Origin: DAOSVX01 sp964440405
GTDB taxonomy: Bacteria > Bacillota_I > Bacilli_A > RF39 > UBA660
Reading direction: 5' to 3'
Length of the DNA: 52,192 bases
NCBI GenBank assembly: GCA_964440405.1
Contig: CAYTSB010000001.1
Span: 1-52,192, forward strand
Below, piece after piece: positions 1 through 8,552 of the stretch (positions are counted from its first letter, which is position 1; the number at the start of each line of letters is the position of its first letter). Made by a program: the position numbers and the translations under genes. Under the pieces are notes generated by a model. The model did not search any database, had not been told where the DNA came from, and saw nothing but the letters and a program-made list of their open reading frames with translations.

Positions 1-16
1 AAGTATTATTCTAATT

Positions 17-41
17 AAAAAAGACTATTATCAAAATAGTC
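17..41 (-). terminator. Intrinsic terminator of the C-tail-anchored protein gene
   Basis: A perfect 7-bp stem (GACTATT at 23-29 with AATAGTC at 35-41) and a 5-nt loop, read on the minus strand, is followed by six T. The TGA stop of the upstream gene lies in the loop. Confidence 0.75.
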
Positions 42-825
42 CTAAATTTAAATATTTATTTAAAATTATTATTGCCCCTATTACAAAAGCAATTATAGCT
101 AAAGTAATTAAAATGCCTACAACCAATTTGCTGCCTTTAGTTTCATTCTGAATCTCTTCAAATCCTTCAAAATCTTCTTTATTGAAATTAGATCTGGTTG
201 TATAGAAAGATGTATCAATAGACATTGTATTAGTAAGTTCATCTTCCGTAGACAAATCTTTTTGAGCAGGAATTATTTCAGTATTATCACTGCCTTTTAA
301 ATCAGTAAAAATATCTAAAGGATTAATTTTGCTACTTTCTAATTCCTTAGCAGTAATTGTATTTATTAAAGTCATTAAAGTTTCTTCTCCAGAATCATCA
401 TCTGGCTTTTCTTTTTTAATTTCATTTAAATCTAAACTTTTTAAGATATCAAACTGCGTATTAGTAATTTTTTTCAATCTTTCTTCTTCATAGTTACTAG
501 TTTTTTCTTCTCTAGCTTTGGCTAGAATAGTATTTATATCATATTCTTTAGTTGGTAAATCCTCATCAAGTTTTTTTTCTTCAGGAGTATCAATAAAAAT
601 TGATTTGCGTTTGGGAAGCGTTTCATTATATCTACGGTCAATAATGCTTTTTAATTCATTAATATCTATTTTATTAATATTATTTTCAAGAACTTTAGCA
701 TTAGAATTAATTTTAAAATCTTCTATCTCGTTTTTACCTACTTCTTTGTATAATTCTTCATTGCGGTCTGTTCTTTTTCCGTAGGATTCTTGAGATTGAT
801 AATATTTTTCCATTCTAGATTCCAT
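31..825 (-). CDS. Hypothetical protein with one C-terminal membrane segment
   Basis: About 264 residues. The first ~230 are hydrophilic, rich in Glu, Lys, Asp and Asn, and low in complexity. They are followed by one hydrophobic helix (about the last 30 residues, beginning KLVVGILITLA) and a very short tail, so the protein is probably tail-anchored with its bulk in the cytoplasm. The start is set at 825 because AAGGAAG lies 6 nt before that ATG; an ATG at 846 has no such site and the motif itself falls inside the extension. No family is recognised. It is the last gene of the minus-strand series below rluB but is separated from it by the oppositely directed ferredoxin gene, so it is transcribed alone. 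Confidence 0.7.
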   Translation of the reverse strand: MESRMEKYYQSQESYGKRTDRNEELYKEVGKNEIEDFKINSNAKVLENNINKIDINELKSIIDRRYNETLPKRKSIFIDTPEEKKLDEDLPTKEYDINTILAKAREEKTSNYEEERLKKITNTQFDILKSLDLNEIKKEKPDDDSGEETLMTLINTITAKELESSKINPLDIFTDLKGSDNTEIIPAQKDLSTEDELTNTMSIDTSFYTTRSNFNKEDFEGFEEIQNETKGSKLVVGILITLAIIAFVIGAIIILNKYLNLGLF

Positions 826-899
826 ATTACACTTCCTTAGGTTCATTTTAACATATTTGACAATATTAGCAAATACTTATTTCTATTTTTTAATCCAAA

Positions 900-908
900 T
901 GATATAAT
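900..908 (+). promoter_or_regulatory. Extended -10 promoter of the ferredoxin gene
   Basis: TGATATAAT (TG-N-TATAAT) lies 17 nt before the ATG at 926. No good -35 box is visible at the usual spacing, as often seen with extended -10 promoters. An AGGAGG ribosome site follows at 915-920. Confidence 0.5.
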
Positions 909-925
909 CATTTCAGGAGGCCCAG

Positions 926-1126
926 ATGAAAAAACTAAAAGTTAATGCCGGAGCATGCATTGGATGTGGAGCATGTATTGCTATTTGTCCTGAATATTTT
1001 GAATTTAAGGGTGGAATCAGTATTGTATTAAAACCAGATGTAGAAGAAGCACCTGCTGAATTAATAGAAGCAATTGAAGCTTGTCCTGTTGATGCTATTA
1101 CTTTGGAAGATGAAGAAACAAATTAA
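926..1126 (+). CDS. fer: Small 4Fe-4S ferredoxin
   Basis: A 66-residue soluble electron carrier. Cys11, Cys14 and Cys17 (CIGCGAC) with the distal Cys-Pro near residue 53 match the single-cluster Bacillus-type ferredoxin; Cys21-Pro22 is an extra cysteine next to the cluster motif. Length and acidic C-terminus are normal for the family. An AGGAGG ribosome site lies 5 nt before the ATG. It stands alone between two minus-strand genes, so its redox partner cannot be told from context. Confidence 0.93.
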   Translation: MKKLKVNAGACIGCGACIAICPEYFEFKGGISIVLKPDVEEAPAELIEAIEACPVDAITLEDEETN

Positions 1127-1150
1127 AAAACTATTTTTTAATAGTTTTTT
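1125..1150. terminator. Bidirectional terminator between fer and rluB
   Basis: An 11-bp inverted repeat (AAAAAACTATT, 4-nt loop, AATAGTTTTTT) gives a T-tract on both strands and serves the converging fer and rluB transcripts. It overlaps the last codons of rluB. Confidence 0.8.
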
Positions 1151-1856
1151 TTAATTTATATAAAGCGTTTACTTCTTCTTTAGATAATTCTCTATAATAG
1201 CCAAAATCTAAGCCTTCTGTTGTTAAAAAAGCATATTTTTCTCTAGTTAATTTTATAACATCATAACCTAAAGAAAGGAAAATATTTTTAATTAAATGGT
1301 TTAATCCTTCAATAACAGTTATCTCAACATAACTAATGTTTCTTTCAGAATCTTTTCTTTTAATTTTCAATCTTTTAGGAATTATTTTTTTACCGTCAAC
1401 AATAATTCCTTTTTTTAATTTAAAATAATCATCCATCGTAAATATCTTATTTAATTTAACAAGATATGTTTTTTCAACTTTATTAGAAGGATGCATCAAT
1501 AAATTAGCAAGCTCCCCATCATTAGTTAAAATAATTAATCCCGTAGTATCATAATCAAGTCTTCCTACTGGATATATTTTTAATTTAGTATTAATTAAAT
1601 CTATAACGGTTTTACGACCTTCTTTATCAATAGTTGAGCTTATTACATTACGAGGCTTGTTTAAAAGATAATAAACTTTCGGTTCTAAAGACAATGGTTT
1701 TTTATTCACTGTTATATGATCCTCATAACTTGCTTTAGTCCCTAGTTCAGTTACTACTTCACCATTAACTGTTACTTTGCCGGCTTTAATTAATTCCTCT
1801 GCTTTTCTTCTGCTGCAAACACCACTAGTAGCAATTATTTTTTGTAATCTTTCCAT
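1131..1856 (-). CDS. rluB: 23S rRNA pseudouridine synthase, RluB/RsuA family
   Basis: An N-terminal S4 RNA-binding domain (about residues 1-50, with CSRRKAEELI) is followed by the RsuA/RluB catalytic domain. The catalytic Asp is in GRLDYDTTGLIILTNDG. The family converts a uridine of 23S rRNA near the peptidyl-transferase centre to pseudouridine. The start at 1856 is preferred because GGTG lies 6 nt upstream; a longer reading would need TTG at 1868. It lies downstream of spmA-spmB, the same order as in Bacillus, which supports RluB over RsuA. Confidence 0.9.
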   Translation of the reverse strand: MERLQKIIATSGVCSRRKAEELIKAGKVTVNGEVVTELGTKASYEDHITVNKKPLSLEPKVYYLLNKPRNVISSTIDKEGRKTVIDLINTKLKIYPVGRLDYDTTGLIILTNDGELANLLMHPSNKVEKTYLVKLNKIFTMDDYFKLKKGIIVDGKKIIPKRLKIKRKDSERNISYVEITVIEGLNHLIKNIFLSLGYDVIKLTREKYAFLTTEGLDFGYYRELSKEEVNALYKLKKTIKK

Positions 1857-1974
1857 TTTGATCACCAAAAAAATTATACCATATAATTTAAAGCATTTGT
1901 TTTATTTTAATATTTTTATTATTTTCTTTAATAATAATTTCGGCAGGAATTTTACCTTTACCCTTTTTTAATAA

Positions 1975-2496
1975 TTAACCAAATATTAAATATACTATTA
2001 CAAATGACATAATAATTCCCATAAAATCAGAAAATAAACCAGCTTTCAAAGAGTGTCTAATTTTAGTAACTCCTACACTACCAAAATATAAAGTAATAAC
2101 ATAGAAAGTTGTATCACTACTACCCTGAATAGTTGATGCGAGTCTACCTGCAAAAGAATCCGGTCCAAATTTTTTAAAGATATCGTTTAAAATAACCAAA
2201 GTAGCATTCCCGGAAATTGATCTTAAAAAGGTCATCGGCAAAATATCTACAGGAACATTTATTTTACTAAAAAAGTTGCTGGCAAAAGAAAAGATAAAAG
2301 GAATAAAATTACTTCTTAATAAAATATTAATAGCAAATACCATCCCAATAACAAATGGAAAGATATTGAGCGTAATATTTAGTCCTTCTTTAGCTCCTTT
2401 AATAAAGCTATCATAAAGATTCACCTTTTTAATAAAGCCATAGATAGTAATTGATAAGACAATAGTCGGGATTATAAAAAATGATAATCTATTCAT
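1975..2496 (-). CDS. spmB: Spore maturation protein SpmB
   Basis: A 173-residue integral membrane protein of the nucleoside-recognition (Gate) family, with several hydrophobic helices and the conserved polar stretch around TFLRSISGNATLVILND. In Bacillus, SpmA and SpmB are needed for proper dehydration of the spore core; homologues also occur in non-sporulating bacteria, where the role is unclear. It overlaps the end of spmA by 8 nt, indicating translational coupling in a dacF-spmA-spmB operon. Confidence 0.9.
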   Translation of the reverse strand: MNRLSFFIIPTIVLSITIYGFIKKVNLYDSFIKGAKEGLNITLNIFPFVIGMVFAINILLRSNFIPFIFSFASNFFSKINVPVDILPMTFLRSISGNATLVILNDIFKKFGPDSFAGRLASTIQGSSDTTFYVITLYFGSVGVTKIRHSLKAGLFSDFMGIIMSFVIVYLIFG

Positions 2497-3073
2497 ACTT
2501 CTTACCCTTTCTAATAAAATAATCTAAAGTTAAACCAGCAATTCCTGCTGCTAAAGTAGCTAAAGCTGAAGTAATAATTATTTCAGTGGGATTAGCACTA
2601 TTGTAAAGCATTCTTAGTCCAATAACTGTTGTAGGTACAAAAGTTACTCCTCCAGTATTTAAAATTAAAAAAGTTATCATTGCTTCACTGGCCGTGTCTT
2701 TTTTAGGATTAATTTTTTGTAACTCCTGCATGGCCTTTAAACCAAAAGGAGTGGCCGCGCTACCCAATCCCAGCATGTTAACAGCAACATTAGAAGCAAT
2801 AAGTCCCAAAGCTGGATTTCCTTCTGGAATGGAAGGAAACAGTTTTTTTAATGGTTTAGATAGAAATTTAGCTATATTGACAATTAATCCAGCATCTTCA
2901 GCTATTTTCATTAAACCCATCCAAATAACTAAAATTGGTAACATCTCCATAATTAATTCTAATCCTGTTTTTGCACTTGATAAAATTTCATCACTGATGA
3001 TTTCTTCATTGCCAGTAATTAAACTAAAAGTTACTCCAATTAAAATAAATATGCCCCAAATTACATTAACCAT
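2489..3073 (-). CDS. spmA: Spore maturation protein SpmA
   Basis: A 194-residue polytopic membrane protein of the nucleoside-recognition family. Family features include GNPALGLIASNVAVNMLGLG and the following ATPFGLKAM segment. It is the partner of SpmB; the two are found as a pair, sometimes fused. The start overlaps the end of dacF by 13 nt. Its function in a lineage of unproven sporulation is uncertain. Confidence 0.92.
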   Translation of the reverse strand: MVNVIWGIFILIGVTFSLITGNEEIISDEILSSAKTGLELIMEMLPILVIWMGLMKIAEDAGLIVNIAKFLSKPLKKLFPSIPEGNPALGLIASNVAVNMLGLGSAATPFGLKAMQELQKINPKKDTASEAMITFLILNTGGVTFVPTTVIGLRMLYNSANPTEIIITSALATLAAGIAGLTLDYFIRKGKKYE

Positions 3074-4146
3074 GATTTAACCTTTCTTATCAGCCTAATC
3101 CAAAAACTATCTTTTTTAACTTTTATTTTCTTACTTAAATAAATATTCTCGGTATGGATTAATTTGTTTTTTAAATATACTGAAACTGTTCCTATTTTTT
3201 CATTATTTCTGACCTTATCTAGTTTCTCAATAGTTTCTTCAATTCTTAAATTACTTAAATTATTTTTTTTAATTAAAGCACTATAAGATTCTTTAATATA
3301 TAAAGTATATTTACTATAATAAGTATCATTAACCTGATAATCATCTTTATCTAAAATATTTACTTTTTCATAGTTTTTAAAAAAATTATCATATAAAATT
3401 TTATGATCATTAAAGTCATTGCTATCATTAAATGTAACAATTATTAAATTTTTATTATCCTTTGACGCTGTAGTTACTAGGGTTCTTTTAGCTTTCTTAG
3501 TATATCCGGTTTTACCACCAGTTGTATATTTATACTCACTTAAAAGGCGGTTTTTATTATACCAGGTATAACTTTTATAGCTGGTTTTAGCAACAACACT
3601 TTTAGTTTTAACTATCTTTCGATAGTTTTTATTTTTCATTGCTTCTTTAGTAAGGATTGCCATATCATAAACTGTAGAAATATTGCCTTTACCATTATTT
3701 TCTTCTAAACCATGAGCATTATAAAAATGAGTGTTTTTCATTCCTAAAGCTTCAGCCGTTGCATTCATTAAGTTAGCAAATTCAGTCATATTACCACTGA
3801 TATATTTAGCAATAACATAACTGGCATCATTACCACTTCTTAGCATTAATCCATATAATAAATTATTTAAAGTAAGCCTTTCGCCTATTTCAATATAAAT
3901 GGCTGAACCATACGCTTTTAAAATTTCATCTCCAACTTCAATTACATCATTTAAGTTGCCATAATTTAAAGCGATGTAACAGGTCATTATTTTACTGATT
4001 GAAGCAATTAAATTTTGTTTATGAATATTAGATCCTCCTAAGACTAAACCGCTATCCATATCCATAATGATATATGATGAAGCACTAATTGCTTGAGCTT
4101 TTATTGGAAATAATAACAAACAAAAAAACAGTAATACTTTTCTCAT
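3061..4146 (-). CDS. dacF: D-alanyl-D-alanine carboxypeptidase, DacF type
   Basis: A 361-residue penicillin-binding protein of the PBP5/6 class, which removes the terminal D-Ala from peptidoglycan stem peptides outside the membrane. A signal peptide (about residues 1-19) is followed by the three active-site motifs: SxxK with Ser49 and Lys52, SGN at 104-106, and KTG at 212-214. The C-terminal domain ends in an amphipathic basic/aromatic tail (WIRLIRKVKSW) that would anchor it to the membrane. AGGAG precedes the ATG. Position at the head of the spm genes matches Bacillus dacF, which acts on forespore peptidoglycan. Confidence 0.93.
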   Translation of the reverse strand: MRKVLLFFCLLLFPIKAQAISASSYIIMDMDSGLVLGGSNIHKQNLIASISKIMTCYIALNYGNLNDVIEVGDEILKAYGSAIYIEIGERLTLNNLLYGLMLRSGNDASYVIAKYISGNMTEFANLMNATAEALGMKNTHFYNAHGLEENNGKGNISTVYDMAILTKEAMKNKNYRKIVKTKSVVAKTSYKSYTWYNKNRLLSEYKYTTGGKTGYTKKAKRTLVTTASKDNKNLIIVTFNDSNDFNDHKILYDNFFKNYEKVNILDKDDYQVNDTYYSKYTLYIKESYSALIKKNNLSNLRIEETIEKLDKVRNNEKIGTVSVYLKNKLIHTENIYLSKKIKVKKDSFWIRLIRKVKSWLM

Positions 4147-4177
4147 CTTGATCTCCTAAAAAATATTATGCTAATGT

Positions 4178-4205
4178 CAAAAAAAATAGATATAAATATC
4201 TATTT
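4178..4205 (-). terminator. Intrinsic terminator of the 83/215/183-residue gene cluster
   Basis: A 9-bp stem (4184-4192 with 4197-4205) and TAAA loop, read on the minus strand, is followed by a run of T. It lies just after the lipoprotein stop codon and before dacF. Confidence 0.7.
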
Positions 4206-4207
4206 AA

Positions 4208-4759
4208 TTAAGTTTCATAATTGTAAATACCATGAATTTTTTGAAGCATATCGTTAGTAATATCATTAATTTTCCATTTGTTATCGACTTTGGTTAAAGT
4301 AAACGAAATAGTATAAGATACAGTATCAGTAACTTTTTTCATTTGTTCTAATTTATAATCTAAAAATAAACTTTTGTCATATACCCCGGCAGTGTCTAGG
4401 AAGTTATCAGGATTATTAGTTTGATATAATGCAGCATTTTGTTGAACCTTATATAAATCATAAACAGTTACTTCAGCAGTTACAGTTGCATCATCACCAT
4501 TAATTACTTCTTCTTTTATAACATATTTTAAATCCTGGTACTGCTTTTTTAAAACATCTTTATATTTAGTTTTTTGATTATCTGAGTATTCTGATAACTC
4601 ACTTGATTGATCTAATTGAGCTAGGATATCATCATCTAAATTCTGGTAACTTTTTAAATATGATTCGACTTTAGCTTTAGGGGTATTTTCCATAGCACAA
4701 CTACATCCTACTAATAACAATAAACTAAAAATAATTAATAGAACTTTTATCTTTTTCAT
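4208..4759 (-). CDS. Small secreted lipoprotein of unknown function
   Basis: A 183-residue protein with a classic lipoprotein signal: basic start, hydrophobic core and lipobox LVGC (Cys19). The remainder is a soluble outer-face domain that looks like a small helix-plus-strand fold ending in a TVSYTISFTLTKVDNKWKI strand region, reminiscent of NTF2-like domains, though this is only a guess. GGAG lies 7 nt before the ATG. It is the last gene of a three-gene minus-strand cluster. Confidence 0.75.
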   Translation of the reverse strand: MKKIKVLLIIFSLLLLVGCSCAMENTPKAKVESYLKSYQNLDDDILAQLDQSSELSEYSDNQKTKYKDVLKKQYQDLKYVIKEEVINGDDATVTAEVTVYDLYKVQQNAALYQTNNPDNFLDTAGVYDKSLFLDYKLEQMKKVTDTVSYTISFTLTKVDNKWKINDITNDMLQKIHGIYNYET

Positions 4760-4800
4760 TATCTTTCTCCTCTTTAATAGTATCTTCTAATTTATTTAAT

Positions 4801-5448
4801 TTATACATTTTTTTTGTTAAACAAAACAATTAAATCATATAATTCTAAATATTTAGCATTAAAATTAACTTTCATATCATTTTTTAAATCTTTAGCAATT
4901 TTTTCTAAATCATCACAATTTTGATTAAATATTTCATAATATAAATATTTTAAAATATTAACCCTCTTGTTTTCTAAAAACAAATTAATTTGTTTTATTA
5001 GAATGTTTCTTATTTCTTTTTCTTGTCTTAAAGTATAATCAATCTTATATTTTTCTTTTTTAAAATACTCTATTTTTTTAGCTTTTAAACTATAGGCAAT
5101 TTCAATAATATTTAAATCATCATTAAGTAAACAATTACTTCTCAGTAATTCTTTGTTTTTAGGGTCATATTTGCATGCTAATGAACTTTTAGCATCAGAA
5201 ATAATAAATACATAGGGAACTAACTTCAATTCATTATTATCGTATTCTATCCCTTTGTTATAAATTTCTGCCAGAAATGTTTTAGTTAAATTAATTTTAT
5301 AATTAATAAATTCATTTAAGGTTTTAGAATCAACTCTAATTAAAGGTATTTTCTTAAAATGTTTAATGTCATCATCCTTATCCCACTCATAGAAGCTATC
5401 TAAAGTATTTCTTTTTAAATTTAATAGAACATCGTAATAATAATTCAT
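4801..5448 (-). CDS. Conserved-looking hypothetical cytoplasmic protein
   Basis: 215 residues, no signal peptide or membrane helix, rich in Lys, Asn, Tyr and Asp. It begins MNYYYDVLLN and has an aromatic/acidic patch (FYEWDKDDDIKHFKKIPL). The start is supported by AAAGGGA about 9 nt upstream. Its first 53 nt overlap the 3' end of the membrane-protein gene in another frame. No family is recognised; phage- and stress-related roles were considered without support. Confidence 0.7.
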   Translation of the reverse strand: MNYYYDVLLNLKRNTLDSFYEWDKDDDIKHFKKIPLIRVDSKTLNEFINYKINLTKTFLAEIYNKGIEYDNNELKLVPYVFIISDAKSSLACKYDPKNKELLRSNCLLNDDLNIIEIAYSLKAKKIEYFKKEKYKIDYTLRQEKEIRNILIKQINLFLENKRVNILKYLYYEIFNQNCDDLEKIAKDLKNDMKVNFNAKYLELYDLIVLFNKKNV

Positions 5449-5647
5449 GGATTTTTTCCCTTTCTAAGCAATAAATGATTATTAAAATTCCAACAATAAA
5501 TAATAAGCATTCTATTCTTCTAAATATAAAGTTTACATAATTTAAAAAACTATACCCCATAGTTAATAGATTTAAATATAAAATAATATAAAATAAACCA
5601 ATACTAGCCAAAATTATCCCTAAAAAATATATAATTAATAAATTCAT
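5396..5647 (-). CDS. Small membrane protein, two to three helices
   Basis: 83 residues, made of hydrophobic segments at about 3-28 and 47-62, with a basic C-terminus (IKFKKKYFR) likely facing the cytoplasm. It overlaps the following 215-residue gene by 53 nt, which suggests the two are translated together. No family is recognised. Confidence 0.6.
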   Translation of the reverse strand: MNLLIIYFLGIILASIGLFYIILYLNLLTMGYSFLNYVNFIFRRIECLLFIVGILIIIYCLEREKIHELLLRCSIKFKKKYFR

Positions 5648-5705
5648 ACTATATTTTATTTCTTAATTCGATTATTTATTATATAATTATAGTGGAGATG
5701 ATTTT

Positions 5706-6518
5706 ATGACACTTAAATATATTATATTAGGAATTATCCAAGGTATTACTGAACCAATCCCAGTTAGTTCTAGTGGCCACTTACTAGTTTTTAGAAATCT
5801 TTTTAATGCTCCGGTATTTGAAGATTTAAATTTTGAAATTATTACTAATTTTGGTTCTTTTCTAGCTATTTTATTTATATTTAGAAAAGATGTTATTAAA
5901 TTAATTAAAAACTTCTTTAATTATCTATTTAACAAAGATGAAAAAGAAAAGAAAAAAAGTCTTCCTGATTTTAAATATTGCTTAAATATTATTATTGCCA
6001 CTATTCCGATCGGAATTGCTGGATTTCTTTTAAAAGATAAGTTAGAAGGTATCCTATCATCATTAACAATAGTTGGTATATCATTTTTAATTACTGCTAT
6101 CTGCTTATTATTAGTATCTAAAATCAAAGGCAATAAAAAAGATCAGGATATTACGATCAAAGATGCCATTATTATTGGTCTAGTGCAAATGATTGCTTTA
6201 GTTCCCGGGATAAGCCGTAGTGGTTCTACTTTGGTAGGTTGTTTATTTAGAGATATGAAAAGAGATACTGCTTTAAAATTTTCATTTATGCTATATTTTC
6301 CAGTTAGTATTGCTACATTTGGTTTAAGTCTGTTTGATATTATTAAAAGTGGTAATCTAAGTAATCTAGTTCTTAATTATACTTTAGGAATGATTGCTGC
6401 TGGTATTTTCACTTATTTTACAACTAATTGGTTATTTAAAGAAGTTAGAAATGGTAAATTATGGAAATTTGCTATCTATTGTTTCTTGTTAGGTTTGTTT
6501 ACTTTATTTGTACTATAA
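5706..6518 (+). CDS. uppP: Undecaprenyl-diphosphatase UppP (BacA)
   Basis: A 270-residue polytopic membrane enzyme that dephosphorylates undecaprenyl diphosphate and so recycles the lipid carrier for peptidoglycan and other wall polymers; excess confers bacitracin resistance. Both family motifs are present: EPIPVSSSGH at about 16-25 and PGISRSGST at about 168-176. GGAG precedes the ATG and a hairpin terminator follows the stop. It is transcribed alone, diverging from the small membrane-protein cluster. Confidence 0.96.
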   Translation: MTLKYIILGIIQGITEPIPVSSSGHLLVFRNLFNAPVFEDLNFEIITNFGSFLAILFIFRKDVIKLIKNFFNYLFNKDEKEKKKSLPDFKYCLNIIIATIPIGIAGFLLKDKLEGILSSLTIVGISFLITAICLLLVSKIKGNKKDQDITIKDAIIIGLVQMIALVPGISRSGSTLVGCLFRDMKRDTALKFSFMLYFPVSIATFGLSLFDIIKSGNLSNLVLNYTLGMIAAGIFTYFTTNWLFKEVRNGKLWKFAIYCFLLGLFTLFVL

Positions 6519-6528
6519 AATATATATC

Positions 6529-6548
6529 ACTTCATCCGAAGTTTTTTT
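6529..6548 (+). terminator. Intrinsic terminator of uppP
   Basis: Stem ACTTC/GAAGT with a 4-nt loop is followed by seven T on the plus strand. It lies between the converging uppP and rmuC genes. Confidence 0.7.
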
Positions 6549-6550
6549 GT

Positions 6551-7627
6551 TTATTCTTTTTTATCTTCAATCAGTAATGAATCAATATCTACCTGATTAA
6601 TTGAATCGAATCTTTTAGATATTTTTTCAGTTGTAACATTAATGTCTTTAACATCTTTATTGACAGTTTCAATACTTCTAGATAATTTGTCCCATCTTTC
6701 TTTATATAAGCCGAAATCTTTACTTAATTTATTCAATTCTTCATGAATAATTTTAGCATACTTATCTCGCTCCATATTCTTTAAAATCATTTCAATAACG
6801 GTTAAAGTACTCATTAAAGTAGTTGGCGATGCAATCCAAACTTTTTTATTATAGGCGTAGTTAATAATGTCCTCATGATAAGCATTTAATTCAGCAAATA
6901 TTGCTTCTGCCGGTAAAAACATAATCGCTTCGGGAGCAGTAAAATCTTCAACAATATATTTAGTACTAATTGCATCAATATGTTTCTTAACATCTGATTT
7001 AAATGATTTTACGGCCATTTCTCTTTCAGTTTTAGATAAATTTTTATCCATCATTTTTTGATAGTTTTCTAAAGGAAACTTAGAATCAATACAAATAGTA
7101 CCTAAAGGCTGAGGTGCAAAAAGAATTGCATCAGCAATATAACCATTAGCCAGTTTATATTGAGTCTGATAGATTTTTTTATTATCTTCACCAAAGATAT
7201 TAGCTAGAATATAAGTTAAATTGACTTCACCAAATATTCCTCTAGTTTTCTTATCGGTTAAAACGCTTTGTAAAGAAACAATATCACTGGATAAGTCTTC
7301 AATCTTTTTTTGGGCTTCATCAATTTTAGATAATCTTTCTAGAATAGAAGTAAAGGTTTTATTGGTTTTTTCAAAATTCTGATCTAATCTTTCGTTAACT
7401 TTCTCGTTAATTAAAATTAAACGATCCTCAATTTTCTTATTTAACTTTTCAAAATCCTCATTAATTGACTTACTAAAATGATACTTGAATTCACCTATTT
7501 CTTTTATTAAATCAGTTTCCAAACGACCAATTCTTTCAGTAACATTATCTTCTTTTTTATTTTTTAACAGTAAAATTATTAAAAATATTAAATTTAATAC
7601 TGTTAACCCAATAATTAAATAATCCAT
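6551..7627 (-). CDS. rmuC: DNA recombination protein RmuC family
   Basis: 358 residues. An N-terminal membrane helix (about 3-21) is followed by a long coiled coil (about 30-125) and the RmuC core with nuclease-like fold (about 130-320; GVFGEVNLTYIL-like segment, ADAILFAPQPLGTICIDSKFPLENY). RmuC limits recombination at inverted repeats; its precise activity is not settled. AGGAG lies upstream of the ATG. It sits 9 nt after the VTT-domain gene and is probably co-transcribed with it. Confidence 0.92.
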   Translation of the reverse strand: MDYLIIGLTVLNLIFLIILLLKNKKEDNVTERIGRLETDLIKEIGEFKYHFSKSINEDFEKLNKKIEDRLILINEKVNERLDQNFEKTNKTFTSILERLSKIDEAQKKIEDLSSDIVSLQSVLTDKKTRGIFGEVNLTYILANIFGEDNKKIYQTQYKLANGYIADAILFAPQPLGTICIDSKFPLENYQKMMDKNLSKTEREMAVKSFKSDVKKHIDAISTKYIVEDFTAPEAIMFLPAEAIFAELNAYHEDIINYAYNKKVWIASPTTLMSTLTVIEMILKNMERDKYAKIIHEELNKLSKDFGLYKERWDKLSRSIETVNKDVKDINVTTEKISKRFDSINQVDIDSLLIEDKKE

Positions 7628-7636
7628 AAATAACTC

Positions 7637-8218
7637 CTACTCCATTTTTAATTTCTTATTGACAATTGCTCCAACTAAATAAGCAGTTAACAACATAATA
7701 ATAACTTTAATAATGACAAACGGATTTTTTAAACTTTCAACAAGCGATACTCCGACATAGCCCCAGAAATACACTAAAAATATTTTACCAATTAAAATTG
7801 CCACTAAGAACTTTTTATATTTAACCTTAGAAATACCTGCAGCAATATTAACCAAGAATGCTGGAGTAAAAGGCATTGCAATTAATAGGATTAAATGATT
7901 TAATTTCAAATCATCAACTCTATTTAAAAACTTATTTGCTTTAGGATATTTACGAATTTTATTATCAACAAAATTTTTAAATCCTTTTTGACATAAATAA
8001 AAAGATAAACTGCAGCCGATTATTGTAAATATCCAGGAAATTATAAATCCAATTATTGGTCCATAATAAAGAAAATTAATTGCAATAAAAACAGTAAGCG
8101 GTAAAATAGGTAATATTGATTCAACAATAATTAATAAACAACTAAATAAGACACCGTATGGGCCCATACTTTGAATCATATTTACTACTAAATCATTAAC
8201 ATTATTTAAAAACTGCAT
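7637..8218 (-). CDS. VTT-domain membrane protein (TVP38/TMEM64, DedA-like)
   Basis: 193 residues with about five to six hydrophobic helices. The VTT fold is marked by the segment from VESILPILPLTVFIAINFL to the conserved second half (LLIAMPFTPAFLVNIAAGIS). DedA/VTT proteins act as lipid scramblases or flippases, and some recycle undecaprenyl phosphate, which would suit the nearby uppP. The ATG at 8218 is preferred to the TTG at 8227 because the only Shine-Dalgarno-like AAGAG abuts the TTG. Confidence 0.85.
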   Translation of the reverse strand: MQFLNNVNDLVVNMIQSMGPYGVLFSCLLIIVESILPILPLTVFIAINFLYYGPIIGFIISWIFTIIGCSLSFYLCQKGFKNFVDNKIRKYPKANKFLNRVDDLKLNHLILLIAMPFTPAFLVNIAAGISKVKYKKFLVAILIGKIFLVYFWGYVGVSLVESLKNPFVIIKVIIMLLTAYLVGAIVNKKLKME

Positions 8219-8267
8219 ATCTATCAACTCTTATTTATATTATAACCTATTTTTTGCTTTTTTCATA

Positions 8268-8522
8268 TTATTTTAATACTTGAGTTACATCATAACCATA
8301 ATGATTTAAGACTGCTACAACTTTTCTACTTAAAATATTTTTATTACACATAATAAAATATTTTTTATTTTTATTTAAATAGCTCTCATGACCATATAGT
8401 AGCTTTTGATAAGGAATATTGATTGCTTCTAAAGTAGGATGTTCACTAAATGATAAAACATCCTCAACATCAATTAAAACACCTAAACTGGAATTATATT
8501 CTTCATATTTAATACTTTTCAT
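8268..8522 (-). CDS. Rhodanese-like domain protein
   Basis: An 84-residue single rhodanese domain: strand LGVLIDVED, helix-rich middle with the AINIPYQKL segment, and the active-site loop with Cys59 (CNKNILSRK) before the last helix. The loop is one residue unlike the common CxxGxRS pattern, so sulfurtransferase activity is plausible but not certain. AAGGTG precedes the ATG. It lies alone between the VTT gene and the ORF6N gene. Confidence 0.85.
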   Translation of the reverse strand: MKSIKYEEYNSSLGVLIDVEDVLSFSEHPTLEAINIPYQKLLYGHESYLNKNKKYFIMCNKNILSRKVVAVLNHYGYDVTQVLK

Positions 8523-8552
8523 TTTTTCACCTTATATATAATATATGAAAAA

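Noticed and set aside
2694..3080. A plus-strand open frame across spmA
   Set aside because: It is the antisense shadow of a well-supported SpmA gene, with no ribosome site or family features.
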